This document shows positions 25,255 to 34,028 of a DNA stretch of 64,000 bases, in pieces; the stretch's first letter is position 1, and every line of letters starts with the position of its first letter. Source of the stretch: Stigmatella aurantiaca DW4/3-1. GTDB taxonomy: Bacteria > Myxococcota > Myxococcia > Myxococcales > Myxococcaceae. The stretch is taken from assembly GCF_000165485.1 (NCBI RefSeq), contig NC_014623.1, positions 2,189,501 to 2,253,500 on the forward strand. The letters run 5' to 3'. The notes under the pieces are model-generated. The model made no database searches, was not told the DNA's origin, and saw nothing but the letters and a program-made list of their open reading frames with translations. Made by a program: the position numbers and the translations under genes.

Positions 25255-27134
25255 CGCAAGGGCAATGTCCCTCCTGTGGGGCCCCTGTCGAGTTCACCGC
25301 GGGCTCCGCGCAGGTGCTCGTCTGCGGCTACTGCCAGACGGTGGTGGCCAAGAAGGGCCTCCATCTTGAGGCGCATGGGAAGATTGGCGCCATCGTGGAC
25401 ACGGACTCGCCCCTGCGGCTGGGGTTGGAGGGCCGTCACGACCGTGCGCCCTACCGCCTGGTGGGCCACCTCCAGAAGGACCACGGCGCGGGCCCCTGGG
25501 ACGAGTGGTACGTGGAGTTCGAGAACGGGCGCACCGCCTGGCTCAGCGAGGCCGAGGGGTTCTTCTACCTCCTGTTCGAGTCGGGGGTGGAAGAGGGCCT
25601 CGCGCTGGACTCGCTGCATCCCGGGGAGCGGTTCTCCCTGCGCAACCGCTCCTATGTGGTGGAGGAGCGGGGGCATGGGCGCGTGGTGGCCGCCGAGGGG
25701 CAGCTGCCCAGCGACGTGGATCCGTCCGAGGACAGCTACTACGTGGACGCGACGGGCCCCAAGGGCACCCTCATCACCCTGGACTTTGGCACCCGCTCGC
25801 GCGACCCCGAGATCTTCGTGGGCCAGCGGCTCAAGCTGGAGCAACTGGGCATCCCCATGGACCAGGTGCGCCCCAAGGCGCGCAAGGTGGCCCTGGACCA
25901 GGCGCGGTGCCCTCAGTGCAACGGCGCCCTGGCCCTGCGGGCCCCGGACAGCACCCGGCGCGTGGCGTGCCCGTACTGTGGCGCGCTGCTGGATGCCAGC
26001 AAGGGCCGGTTGGCCTTCCTCCAGCTTCTGGAGAAGCCAGACCACCCGCCCCTGATTCCCCTGGGGGCCAAGGGGCGGCTCGATGGCGTGGAGTGGATCT
26101 GCATCGGCTTCATGGTCCGCTCGTGCACGGTGGAGGGGGTGCGCTACCCCTGGGAGGAGTACCTCCTCTTCAACCGGGCGCGAGGCTTCACCTGGTTGAT
26201 GCAGTCCAATGGCCACTGGGTCTACCTCAAGCCGCTGGATGCGGGTGAGGTGTCCCTGGCGCCGGGGAGTTCCGCCTACCACGAGGGGCGGCGCTACAAG
26301 TCCTTCCAGAGTGTCACCGCCGTCACGGAGACGGTGTTGGGCGAGTTCTACTGGGAGGTGCGGGCCGGCGAGACCGCCGAGGCCTCCGAGTACGTGGCCC
26401 CGCCTTACTCGGTGAATGTGGACGCCACGGAATCGGAGGTGTCCTACACCCTCGGGGAATACCTGGCGCCCTCGGTCATCCAGGAGGCCTTCCAGCTCAA
26501 GGAGCCCTTGCCCTCGCTTCAGGGCATTGCCCCCAGCCAGCCCAATCCCCACAGCTCCGCGAGCACGTGGAAGTGGGCCTCGTTCTGGGCCGCGGCACTG
26601 GTGGCTGTCTACATGGTGGTGAACCTCCTGGCCGCCAACGCCTTGGTGCTGGACATGACGGTGAGGTTGGACGCGGACGCGGTTTCCGGCCAGCCCAGCG
26701 CGATGCACTTCAGTGAGCCGTTCACGATCCACAAGCGGGGCAACGTGCGCGCGGAGGTGTTCGCGGAGGTGAGCAACAACTGGATCGGTGTGCAGGGGGA
26801 CCTGGTGAACCAGGAGACGGGCGAGGTGACGAGCTTCTATGAGGAGCTCAGTTACTACTCGGGGCGGGACTCGGACGGGGACTGGACCGAGGGGAGCCGG
26901 GAGGCCACGGAGTACCTGTCGGCGGTGGAGCCGGGCACCTACGTGCTGCGCACCACGGCGGCCTTCTCCTCTGGGACGGGCCCGCAGGGGCGCGCATTCA
27001 AGGTGAAGCTCACCAGCGACGTGCCACGAGGCACCTGGTTCTGTCTCGCGGTGGTGGTGCTGCTGCTGGGGCCGGTGTTCTCGTACCTGAGATCGTCGAG
27101 CTTCGAGTCCGCCCGGTGGGCGGAGAGCAACTAG
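25251..27134 (+). CDS. DUF4178 protein with zinc ribbons and membrane anchor
   Basis: 627 residues. Two CxxC zinc-ribbon pairs, CPSCG...CGYCQ at 6-28 and CPQCN...CPYCG near 223-245, each precede a DUF4178 domain (~60-215 and ~270-420). A transmembrane helix follows at ~443-463, then an exported beta domain and a second helix near the C-terminus (~597-615). DUF4178 proteins of unknown biochemistry recur in operons with spermidine synthase, AdoMet decarboxylase and DUF350, and in PspA/membrane-stress neighbourhoods. The GTG start overlaps the speD stop, showing coupling. Probably a membrane-associated scaffold or lipid/polyamine sensor; this is inference. Confidence 0.85.
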   Translation: MTQGQCPSCGAPVEFTAGSAQVLVCGYCQTVVAKKGLHLEAHGKIGAIVDTDSPLRLGLEGRHDRAPYRLVGHLQKDHGAGPWDEWYVEFENGRTAWLSEAEGFFYLLFESGVEEGLALDSLHPGERFSLRNRSYVVEERGHGRVVAAEGQLPSDVDPSEDSYYVDATGPKGTLITLDFGTRSRDPEIFVGQRLKLEQLGIPMDQVRPKARKVALDQARCPQCNGALALRAPDSTRRVACPYCGALLDASKGRLAFLQLLEKPDHPPLIPLGAKGRLDGVEWICIGFMVRSCTVEGVRYPWEEYLLFNRARGFTWLMQSNGHWVYLKPLDAGEVSLAPGSSAYHEGRRYKSFQSVTAVTETVLGEFYWEVRAGETAEASEYVAPPYSVNVDATESEVSYTLGEYLAPSVIQEAFQLKEPLPSLQGIAPSQPNPHSSASTWKWASFWAAALVAVYMVVNLLAANALVLDMTVRLDADAVSGQPSAMHFSEPFTIHKRGNVRAEVFAEVSNNWIGVQGDLVNQETGEVTSFYEELSYYSGRDSDGDWTEGSREATEYLSAVEPGTYVLRTTAAFSSGTGPQGRAFKVKLTSDVPRGTWFCLAVVVLLLGPVFSYLRSSSFESARWAESN

Positions 27135-27163
27135 GGTGGATTCATGAGGAGGGTCTCGAGCAG

Positions 27164-27325
27164 ATGAAATACTTCGGTGGGCTGGTGCTGCTGCTGTACG
27201 GGGCGATGGCCTTCTCGGGCTGGGAGCCCTTCACCAAAGAGGAGCGGGGCAAGGTGTCGGGAGATGTTCGGCGCGGTCCGGGCGGCGTGCTGCTCTGGAC
27301 CGGCGGATTCCAGGGAGGGAAGTGA
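27164..27325 (+). CDS. Small protein of polyamine operon, signal-peptide-like
   Basis: 53 residues: a hydrophobic N-terminus (KYFGGLVLLLYGAMAFSGW) and then a short polar, glycine-rich tail. It lies between the DUF4178 and DUF350 genes; GGAGGG lies about 14 bases before the ATG, and its stop overlaps the DUF350 start (TGATG). Position and size match the tiny exported proteins often found in DUF4178/DUF350 operons. No function can be assigned. Confidence 0.65.
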   Translation: MKYFGGLVLLLYGAMAFSGWEPFTKEERGKVSGDVRRGPGGVLLWTGGFQGGK

Positions 27326-27552
27326 TGTTGCTACTGGGTGCGGTGGTGAGCGTGCAGGGACTGCTGGCGAGCGTCATCTACTCGCTCATCGGGCTGGCGG
27401 TGTTCGTCGCGGGCTTCTACGTCATCAAGCTCATCCTTCCTTTTGACGTGAACAAGGAGATCGAGGCGGACCAGAACACGGCGCTGGGCATCGTCATCGG
27501 CTCCTTCATCCTGGGGCTGGCCATCATCGTGGCGTCGGCCATCTCGGGATGA
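27325..27552 (+). CDS. DUF350 (YjfL-like) membrane protein
   Basis: 75-residue protein with two transmembrane helices (~12-35 and ~52-74) separated by the conserved polar loop FDVNKEIEADQNTALGI, which is the DUF350 signature. Full DUF350 proteins often have two such units; this one has one. The family is found with PspA, spermidine-synthase and glutathionylspermidine-type ligase genes and is thought to act at the inner membrane. The start is the ATG six bases after GGAGGG; a GTG directly before it is possible. Tightly coupled to the preceding small gene. Confidence 0.85.
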   Translation: MLLLGAVVSVQGLLASVIYSLIGLAVFVAGFYVIKLILPFDVNKEIEADQNTALGIVIGSFILGLAIIVASAISG

Positions 27553-27587
27553 CCGGGTGCTCCTCTTGCGGGCCGTGAAGTGAAGAC

Positions 27588-29084
27588 GTGAACAAGACGC
27601 TGCTGTTCGTCACCGTCCTGGTCATCGCCACGTGTGGGCTCATCTACGAGCTCATCGTGGGGGCGCTGGCCAGCTACCTGCTGGGGGACTCCATCACCCA
27701 GTTCTCCACCGTCATCGGTGGCTACCTCTTCGCGATGGGCATTGGCAGCTACCTGTCGCGCTTCATCGACAAGGGGCTGGCTCAGCGCTTCGTGGAGGTC
27801 GAGCTGGGGGTGGCGCTGGTGGGAGGGCTGTGTGCCCCCATGCTGTTCCTCACCTTCACGCTGACGGACGTCTTCCACATCGCGCTGTACGGCAGCGTGC
27901 TGGCGATTGGCACACTGGTGGGGCTGGAGATTCCCCTGCTGCTGCGCATCCTCAAGGACCAGGTCCAGTTCAAGGACCTGGTCAGCCAGGTGCTGACGTT
28001 CGACTACCTGGGGGCGCTGGCGGCCAGTGTGACCTTTCCGTTGCTCTTCGTGCCCAAGCTGGGACTGGTGCGCACCTCGCTGCTCTTCGGGCTGCTCAAC
28101 GCGCTGGTGGGGCTGTGGAGCACGTGGCTTTTGGGGCCCGTGCTGAGCAACCCCACGCGGCTGCGGGTGAAGGCGGTGGGGCTGTCCCTCTTCTTGATCG
28201 CGGGGCTGGTGCTGGGAGACCGCCTGACGACCTTCTACGAGGACCAGCTCTACGCGGACGAGGTGGTGCACGCCTCCAACTCGCCCTACCAGCGCATCAT
28301 CGTCACCCGGGGCAAGCGGGGCTTCTCGCTGTTTCTCAACGGCAACCTGCAATTCGCCAGCATCGACGAGTACCGCTACCACGAGCCCCTGGTGCATCCG
28401 GCCCTGGTGCGCGCGGGCGCGTTGGACCGGGTGCTCATCCTGGGGGGCGGAGATGGGTTGGCGGCGCGCGAGGTGCTCCGCTATCCCGAGGTGAAGTCCG
28501 TCACGCTGGTGGACCTGGATCCGGCCATCACCGGGTTGGCCACGGGCTATGGGGAACTGGCCGCGCTCAACGGCCACTCCCTCTCGCACCCGAAGATGCG
28601 GGTCATCAACACGGACGCGATGAAGTTCCTGGCGGAGGGAGAGGGCCTCTTCGACGCCGTCATCGTGGACTTCCCGGATCCGAACAACTTCTCGCTGGGC
28701 AAGCTCTACACCACGGGTTTCTACAAGCTGTTGAAGCGGAGGCTGGCCCCGGATGGGGTGGCCGTCATCCAGAGCACCAGCCCGTTGTTCGCCCGCCGCT
28801 CGTTCTGGTGCGTGAACGAGACGCTGAAGGCCGCGGGCTTCTGGACGGAGCCGTACCATGCGCTGGTGCCCTCCTTCGGCGAGTGGGGGTATGTCCTGGT
28901 CTCCCACGAGGCAGTGCCTCGCCGCCGGGCCCTGCCCCAGGGGCTGTCCTTTCTCGATGACACCACGCTGGAGTCGCTCACCCGGTTCTCCCCCGACATG
29001 GGGCCGTTGCCGGCGGAGGTGAACCGGCTGAACAACCAGGTGCTGGTGCACTATTACGAGGAAGAGTGGAGCCGGTGGAACTGA
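27588..29084 (+). CDS. speE: Membrane-embedded spermidine synthase (polyamine aminopropyltransferase)
   Basis: 498 residues: an N-terminal half of about seven transmembrane helices (~1-210) fused to a soluble aminopropyltransferase domain (~225-490). The catalytic domain has RYHEPLVHPAL, ILGGGDGLAAREVL for decarboxylated AdoMet, VDLDP and the DxxDP catalytic motif as VDFPDPNN. It should move the aminopropyl group from the product of the operon's SpeD onto an amine at the membrane surface. Polyamine synthases with this layout are widespread, but their true acceptor is not established. GTG start; the FAD oxidoreductase gene overlaps its 3' end by 19 bp. Confidence 0.93.
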   Translation: MNKTLLFVTVLVIATCGLIYELIVGALASYLLGDSITQFSTVIGGYLFAMGIGSYLSRFIDKGLAQRFVEVELGVALVGGLCAPMLFLTFTLTDVFHIALYGSVLAIGTLVGLEIPLLLRILKDQVQFKDLVSQVLTFDYLGALAASVTFPLLFVPKLGLVRTSLLFGLLNALVGLWSTWLLGPVLSNPTRLRVKAVGLSLFLIAGLVLGDRLTTFYEDQLYADEVVHASNSPYQRIIVTRGKRGFSLFLNGNLQFASIDEYRYHEPLVHPALVRAGALDRVLILGGGDGLAAREVLRYPEVKSVTLVDLDPAITGLATGYGELAALNGHSLSHPKMRVINTDAMKFLAEGEGLFDAVIVDFPDPNNFSLGKLYTTGFYKLLKRRLAPDGVAVIQSTSPLFARRSFWCVNETLKAAGFWTEPYHALVPSFGEWGYVLVSHEAVPRRRALPQGLSFLDDTTLESLTRFSPDMGPLPAEVNRLNNQVLVHYYEEEWSRWN

Positions 29085-30709
29085 CGCGGCGGGAGCTGAT
29101 TGCCGCGTTCCTGGGGTCGGCGGTGGCGGCGAGCGCGTGCCAGCGCTCCCGTCCCCGGGAGACGGTGCCCGGCGCGGTGGTGGACCGGGCCCTGGAGACG
29201 GGGCACCGCCTGCGGGGCGGGCCGCTGCCGCGCGCCGAGGGGGCGGAGCCCGTGGAGGTGCTCATCATCGGCGCGGGGGTGGCGGGCCTGTCCGCGGCGT
29301 GGCGGCTCGCGGGGGCGGGCGTGAAGGATGTGCGGGTGGTGGAGCTGGAAGACGAGCCTGGGGGCACCTCCCGCTCCGGGAAGAACGCGGTGTCCGCGTT
29401 CCCCTGGGGGGCGCACTACCTTCCCGCGCCGTTGACGGAGCAGGGGGCGGTGCTCCGGTTGCTGCGGGAGATGGGCTTCGTGACCGGAATGGATGCGGGC
29501 GGGTACCCCGTCTTCCCGGAGGAACTGCTCATCCGCGAGCCGGATGAACGGCTCTTTTACAGGGGCTCCTGGTACGAGGGGCTGTACCTGCGCGCGGGCG
29601 CGAGTGCTGGAGACCTGGCGGAGCTGGCCCGTTTCGAGGCGCGGATGAACGCCTTCGCCGCCGCGCGGGATGCGAAGGGGCGCAAGGCGTTCGCGGTTCC
29701 CACGGCGCTCAGCAGCGATGACGCGGAGTGGACGGCGCTCGACGCGGTGAGCATGGCCCAGTGGATGGAGGCGGAGGGCTTCCGCTCGGCCCGGCTGAAG
29801 TGGCTGGTGGATTACGCCTGCCGCGACGACTACGGGACCACCGCCGAGGGGGTGTCCGCCTGGGCGGGCATCTGGTACTTCGCCGCGCGCCAGGACGGAC
29901 GGGGAGAGCGCAGCGAGGGCTTCCTGAGCTGGCCCGAGGGCAATGGCCGGCTGGTGCGGCAGTTGTTGGGAGCGTTGGATCCCCGGCGGCTGGAGCGCCA
30001 CGTGTTGGTGCACACGGTGGAGCCAGGCGAGGACGGGTGCCGGGTAGAGGCGCTGGAGGCGGGGACGGGGAAGCCCCGGGCATTCCAGGCGCGCCAGGTG
30101 GTGTTCGCCGGGCCGCGTTTCGTGGCGGCGCACGTGGTGGCACCGTGGCGCCAGCAGCGTCCGGCGTGGATGGGGGCCTTCTCCTACGGGCCGTGGGTGG
30201 TGGCCAACCTCACGCTGTCCAGCCCGCCCCAGTCGCGCGGCTTCCCGTTGGCATGGGACAACGTCTTCTACGAGAGCCGCAGCCTGGGCTATGTGGCGGC
30301 CACCCACCAGATGCTGCGCCAGGACGACGCGGGGCCCACGGTGCTCACCTGGTACCTGCCGCTCGCGGGGCTGGACGTGAAGGCCGAGCGCGAGCGGGTG
30401 CTGGCGGCGGGCTATGAGGACTGGGAGCGGCTGGTGATGGCGGACATGCTCCCGGCGCACCCGGGCATCGCCGGGCAGGCGCAGCGCTTGGAGGTGATGC
30501 GCTGGGGCCACGCGATGATTCGGCCTGCCCCTGGCTTCATGTGGGGCCCGGCGCGATTCGCGGCCCAGGAGAGCCTGGGCCGGACGCTCCATTTCGCGCA
30601 CACGGACCTGGGGGGCATGGCGCTGTTCGAGGAGGCCAATTGGTTCGGGGTGAGGGCGGCGGAGCGTGTCCTCGGGGCGCTGGGACGCCCCTCCACCAGT
30701 TGGCTGTAG
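29066..30709 (+). CDS. FAD-dependent amine-oxidase-like oxidoreductase with Tat signal
   Basis: 547 residues. The N-terminus has a twin-arginine motif and hydrophobic stretch (TRRELIAAFLGSAVAASAC) ending in a possible lipobox cysteine, so it is probably exported folded by Tat. The FAD-binding dinucleotide fold follows with IIGAGVAGLSAAW near 69-81, an acidic strand end and GGTSRSG, as in flavin amine oxidases, protoporphyrinogen oxidases and phytoene desaturases. A C-terminal GGMALFEEANWFGVRAAE segment closes the FAD site. The overlap with speE and its place at the end of the polyamine operon suggest that it oxidises a polyamine or modified lipid; this is inference. A GTG three codons later (29075) is an alternative start. 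Confidence 0.85.
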   Translation: MEPVELTRRELIAAFLGSAVAASACQRSRPRETVPGAVVDRALETGHRLRGGPLPRAEGAEPVEVLIIGAGVAGLSAAWRLAGAGVKDVRVVELEDEPGGTSRSGKNAVSAFPWGAHYLPAPLTEQGAVLRLLREMGFVTGMDAGGYPVFPEELLIREPDERLFYRGSWYEGLYLRAGASAGDLAELARFEARMNAFAAARDAKGRKAFAVPTALSSDDAEWTALDAVSMAQWMEAEGFRSARLKWLVDYACRDDYGTTAEGVSAWAGIWYFAARQDGRGERSEGFLSWPEGNGRLVRQLLGALDPRRLERHVLVHTVEPGEDGCRVEALEAGTGKPRAFQARQVVFAGPRFVAAHVVAPWRQQRPAWMGAFSYGPWVVANLTLSSPPQSRGFPLAWDNVFYESRSLGYVAATHQMLRQDDAGPTVLTWYLPLAGLDVKAERERVLAAGYEDWERLVMADMLPAHPGIAGQAQRLEVMRWGHAMIRPAPGFMWGPARFAAQESLGRTLHFAHTDLGGMALFEEANWFGVRAAERVLGALGRPSTSWL

Positions 30710-30752
30710 CCGCAGCGGGGGCGGGGCGGCTGAAACGCCTATGTCCGATGGG

Positions 30753-32852
30753 TCAGTTGATGCACTGCCTTCCGAGGTTACCGGTGAAGGTGATGTGATA
30801 ATCGGGATTGGTGAAGTCCGTCGAGACGGGCGTCGTACCGGTACCGGCTCCATTGCTGACGGTGATGCCGCACTTGGAAGAGTAACTGAGCGTGCTGTTG
30901 GTGATGAAAGCGCCCGTCTCTCCCCTGTAGACGTTCACGTTGCCATTGCCGATGCTGCCTTCTGCGCCCGCGTAACTCACGGTCACGTATTCGAGCTTGC
31001 TGCCACTGGCTTGCCAGAAGTGCAGACCCCGCCAATGTCCCTTGGTGGGAGTGGGCGCGTCCGGAACGAACTGAATGGGCTCCGTGGGGGTTCCCACCGC
31101 GACCAGCGCCCCAGGTGCATTCTTGCCAATCTGAAAATCCACGTCCGCGCCAAAGCGCAATTGCGTCCCAGGGAGCAGCGTCAGCGTGGGCTTGGCGTTG
31201 ATGGACCCCACACCGATGTTCACGGGCAGCACGTAGGGAATCCCGAGGTTGGGCCAGGTCTGGGTCGTGGTCACATAGCAGCACTGGAGCTCCACGGCAT
31301 TGGGCGTGTTGCCGCTGAACGTGCCGTTCACGGGGAGCGTGCTGGCGGCGTTGGCCTGCAAGGAGATGGCGTAACCGCCATTGTTGTGCGCGCTCAGTGC
31401 CGTCGAGGCGGGGTCGAAACCGCCATCGGCTTCCACGTAGACGCCGTACTTGCTGCCACGTTGAACGAGGAGGTGGGTGAGGACGGGGCGTGCGCCGGTT
31501 CCCGCGTAGTTGCCGTAAATGTTCAGGTTGCCAGGTTTGAGCCCATTTCCCCCTTCGGCACCGCCATACTCGATCGTGGCATGAGAGATGCGGCTGGCAT
31601 TGGAGGAGTCACCCCCCAGGTGCACGCCTTGCCAGTGTCCGGGTTGAGGCGTGGCGGAGTCGGCGGTGAAAAGAACAGGCGCCTGTGGGGTCCCGTCCAC
31701 CACCAGATTCCCTGGGCGGCTGAGTCCCGCTCCCAGCCGGGCGTTGGGCCCGAAGCGCAAGGTGTTCCCGGCGGCAATGGTGAGGATGGGCTTGGAGGTG
31801 CCCTCGATGGTGACGATTTGGGGCACGACGTAGGCAATGCCCGTACCGGGGTTGGGCCAGGTCTGGGTCCGTGACACGGTGCCCTGGAGCTCGACGGCAT
31901 TGTGGGTGTTGGCCGTGAATGTATTTCCCTCCGGGAGCGTGCCGGCCTGGTTGGCGTGGATGCGCACCGCGTAGGTCTCGCTTCCGGTGATGTGAAGTCC
32001 GGTGGTGCCCGCGCCAAAGGCGCTGTCCTCGGTGGACAGGAGAATGCCTGCGCTCGCGCTGTTCTGCACCGTCACGTTGCGAAGGACCGGAGCGGCCCGG
32101 CCCTGGATGGCAAGGCATGCGCCCGCGCCCGAAGTCCCCCCGCAGTCCGTCAGAACGGTGTGGGCCACCTCCGATGCGCTCCCCTCCGCGGCGAAGACCA
32201 CACCGCGCCAGGCCCCCTGGGTGGGAAGGGATGCGAACATGTAGGCCTTCAGGCGGACAGGGGCCTCCGGGGTTCCCGTGGACCGGAGGGCACCTTGGGT
32301 GATGCGAAGCTCGGCGTTCTCCGCGAAGAGGATCTCCACCCCTGCTTCGAGCGTGAGCGTGGGGGCCGGGGTGCCTGTGACTTCGAGGGTGCCGTACACC
32401 ACGTGGGGGTTCTGGGCCGCGCGCCACGTCTCGTTGGACGTGATGTTCTGGGTGTGGGGGGTCGATGGAATCTCGGAGATCGTCAGGGTGGCTTGTCCCT
32501 GCCGGGTGATGCCACCCGCGGTGGCGCTGGCCGTGATGGACGCCGTTCCCACGGCGAACGGCGACGCTTTACCCGTGGCGTCCACCTTCGCCACGGCCTC
32601 ATTGCTGGAGGCCCAGGTGTAGCCAGGAACCGAGAACGGCTTGCCATCCTGGTCCGTGGCGCTGGCCGTGCACTGTGAGGACTGGCCCGCCGTCAGGGTG
32701 GTGGGCGTACACGTCACTGTGACCGCGCTGAGTTGGGGGGTCTTCCCGGGGTCCTCTGGCCCGGGGTCCGTGGGGCCAGAATCATCGCTGCCGCACCCAG
32801 CGAGGACCATCAAGCAGGCCGTGAACCAGAGGGATGTTTTGAGGTGTTTCAT
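30753..32852 (-). CDS. Big_2/beta-helix-repeat lipoprotein
   Basis: 699 residues: a signal peptide with lipobox LAGC near 19 and a short Asp/Pro linker, an Ig-like Big_2 domain (~40-130, with the YTWASSNEAVAKVD motif) and then three long repeats (~140-690). Each repeat has TWPN...YVV/L, LTLLPGT.LRFG, a PIQF/PVLFT strand, GHWRGLHF and VTYAGAEG, the signature of right-handed parallel beta-helix proteins common on myxobacterial surfaces. Probably an outer-surface adhesin or polysaccharide-binding protein; no catalytic residues of pectate lyases are evident. The start was placed at the ATG ten bases after AAAGGAG. It is divergent from the next gene across 165 bp. Confidence 0.85.
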   Translation of the reverse strand: MKHLKTSLWFTACLMVLAGCGSDDSGPTDPGPEDPGKTPQLSAVTVTCTPTTLTAGQSSQCTASATDQDGKPFSVPGYTWASSNEAVAKVDATGKASPFAVGTASITASATAGGITRQGQATLTISEIPSTPHTQNITSNETWRAAQNPHVVYGTLEVTGTPAPTLTLEAGVEILFAENAELRITQGALRSTGTPEAPVRLKAYMFASLPTQGAWRGVVFAAEGSASEVAHTVLTDCGGTSGAGACLAIQGRAAPVLRNVTVQNSASAGILLSTEDSAFGAGTTGLHITGSETYAVRIHANQAGTLPEGNTFTANTHNAVELQGTVSRTQTWPNPGTGIAYVVPQIVTIEGTSKPILTIAAGNTLRFGPNARLGAGLSRPGNLVVDGTPQAPVLFTADSATPQPGHWQGVHLGGDSSNASRISHATIEYGGAEGGNGLKPGNLNIYGNYAGTGARPVLTHLLVQRGSKYGVYVEADGGFDPASTALSAHNNGGYAISLQANAASTLPVNGTFSGNTPNAVELQCCYVTTTQTWPNLGIPYVLPVNIGVGSINAKPTLTLLPGTQLRFGADVDFQIGKNAPGALVAVGTPTEPIQFVPDAPTPTKGHWRGLHFWQASGSKLEYVTVSYAGAEGSIGNGNVNVYRGETGAFITNSTLSYSSKCGITVSNGAGTGTTPVSTDFTNPDYHITFTGNLGRQCIN

Positions 32853-33017
32853 GAGTTGTGAACTCCTTTGTCTTTGCGGAACAGAAGAATAAATTGAATT
32901 CACTGACAGGGACAGGCGCCCCGCGAAGGGTTGTCTCATCAGGGAGCCCTGTGGCGGCACATTGCGGCGCCAGAAGGGGCTCGGTAATCTGTGTGGATGG
33001 CGGAAGAGGCTGGCGGC

Positions 33018-33992
33018 ATGTCGCCCGGAACATCGAATGATCCTCCGGAGAGCGCTGAACTCGAGACAATCAGCTCGCGGATGGCCTACGAGACCTTCCT
33101 GTCTGCCGCGAAGGCCGTCGAGCCGGGCCTTCTGGAAGAGTGCTGCTCCGACATCGTGCTTGTCTACCACAACGTGCTTCGGGGTGTTGAAGGGGTGCTG
33201 GGCAGTGGGGCGGTGCTGGTGAGCAAGCTGCCCAATGTGAATGTCGTGGAACTCTCGATGCTCCCGCAGCTCGTTCAAGGCTTGGCTTTCTGTGCGCTGC
33301 AGGCACAGCGTGACCTTCAGACAGCATCCTTTGGGAAGCTGTTCGAGCGTGCGCAGCAGATGCGCCGCAAGCTGCGCAAGACGGCTGACGCCTTGGCGGA
33401 GGCAGGCCTTCTTCCGGAGGCCGATGCGGACGAAGTCCGGCTTCATGGGCAGCAGGATGTCCTGGATGACAGCCTGGCGCTCGTCTCGCTCTTCCGGAGA
33501 AACGAGGCGAGAATCGCGGGCCGCTCGCCGGTCATGGCCTCGGATCTCCAAGAGGCCGAACAGCTCATGGGCAAGCTCGGGGCGATGCTCGGGCAGGCAG
33601 GGGATGACAGTGGCGCGGGCGCGCCATCCTTCATCAAGAGCATCGAGATGCGAGACCGGTTCTGGACGCTGTTGAAACAGCGTCATGACGTCCTCTGGCG
33701 GTGTGGGGCCTGGCTCTACGGCCGTGTGGCCGATGAGCGTGTGCCCCCGCTCCCGGACCGTCAGGCGGCGGTCTCGAAAGTCCGCGGCGGCGTTTCCGAG
33801 CGTGAGACGGCCCGGGCGGCGGCCGAGCCGCGCCGGAGCATCGGACCGCCCTCCTTGGTTCCCGCGCGCGTCAGTCCGCCCACCAGCACGTCCCCCCGCG
33901 ACACGTCCCGGCACCTCACGGATTTGCAGCGCGAGTTGGAGCGCAAGACCCGGTTCTTTGTCCGGATGGGCATCATCCCGTCCCAGCGCTGA
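33018..33992 (+). CDS. Unknown mainly helical protein
   Basis: 324 residues that I do not recognise. It is soluble, with no signal peptide, and is predicted mostly helical to ~240 (segments such as KLFERAQQMRRKLRKTADAL). A disordered Pro/Ser/Arg linker (~250-300) and a short basic helix with LQRELERKTRFFVRMGII follow. The N-terminal half has a CC pair and alternating acidic and hydrophobic helices suggestive of a protein-binding bundle. The ATG was selected because GGAAGAGG lies eight bases upstream; upstream GTG and ATG codons at 32991 and 32997 lack a ribosome site. Divergent from the beta-helix lipoprotein and convergent with the OmpA gene. Confidence 0.65.
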   Translation: MSPGTSNDPPESAELETISSRMAYETFLSAAKAVEPGLLEECCSDIVLVYHNVLRGVEGVLGSGAVLVSKLPNVNVVELSMLPQLVQGLAFCALQAQRDLQTASFGKLFERAQQMRRKLRKTADALAEAGLLPEADADEVRLHGQQDVLDDSLALVSLFRRNEARIAGRSPVMASDLQEAEQLMGKLGAMLGQAGDDSGAGAPSFIKSIEMRDRFWTLLKQRHDVLWRCGAWLYGRVADERVPPLPDRQAAVSKVRGGVSERETARAAAEPRRSIGPPSLVPARVSPPTSTSPRDTSRHLTDLQRELERKTRFFVRMGIIPSQR

Positions 33993-34028
33993 GCACATGC
34001 TTGGGCCTCTGCCTCGAAGGGGCTTGTG

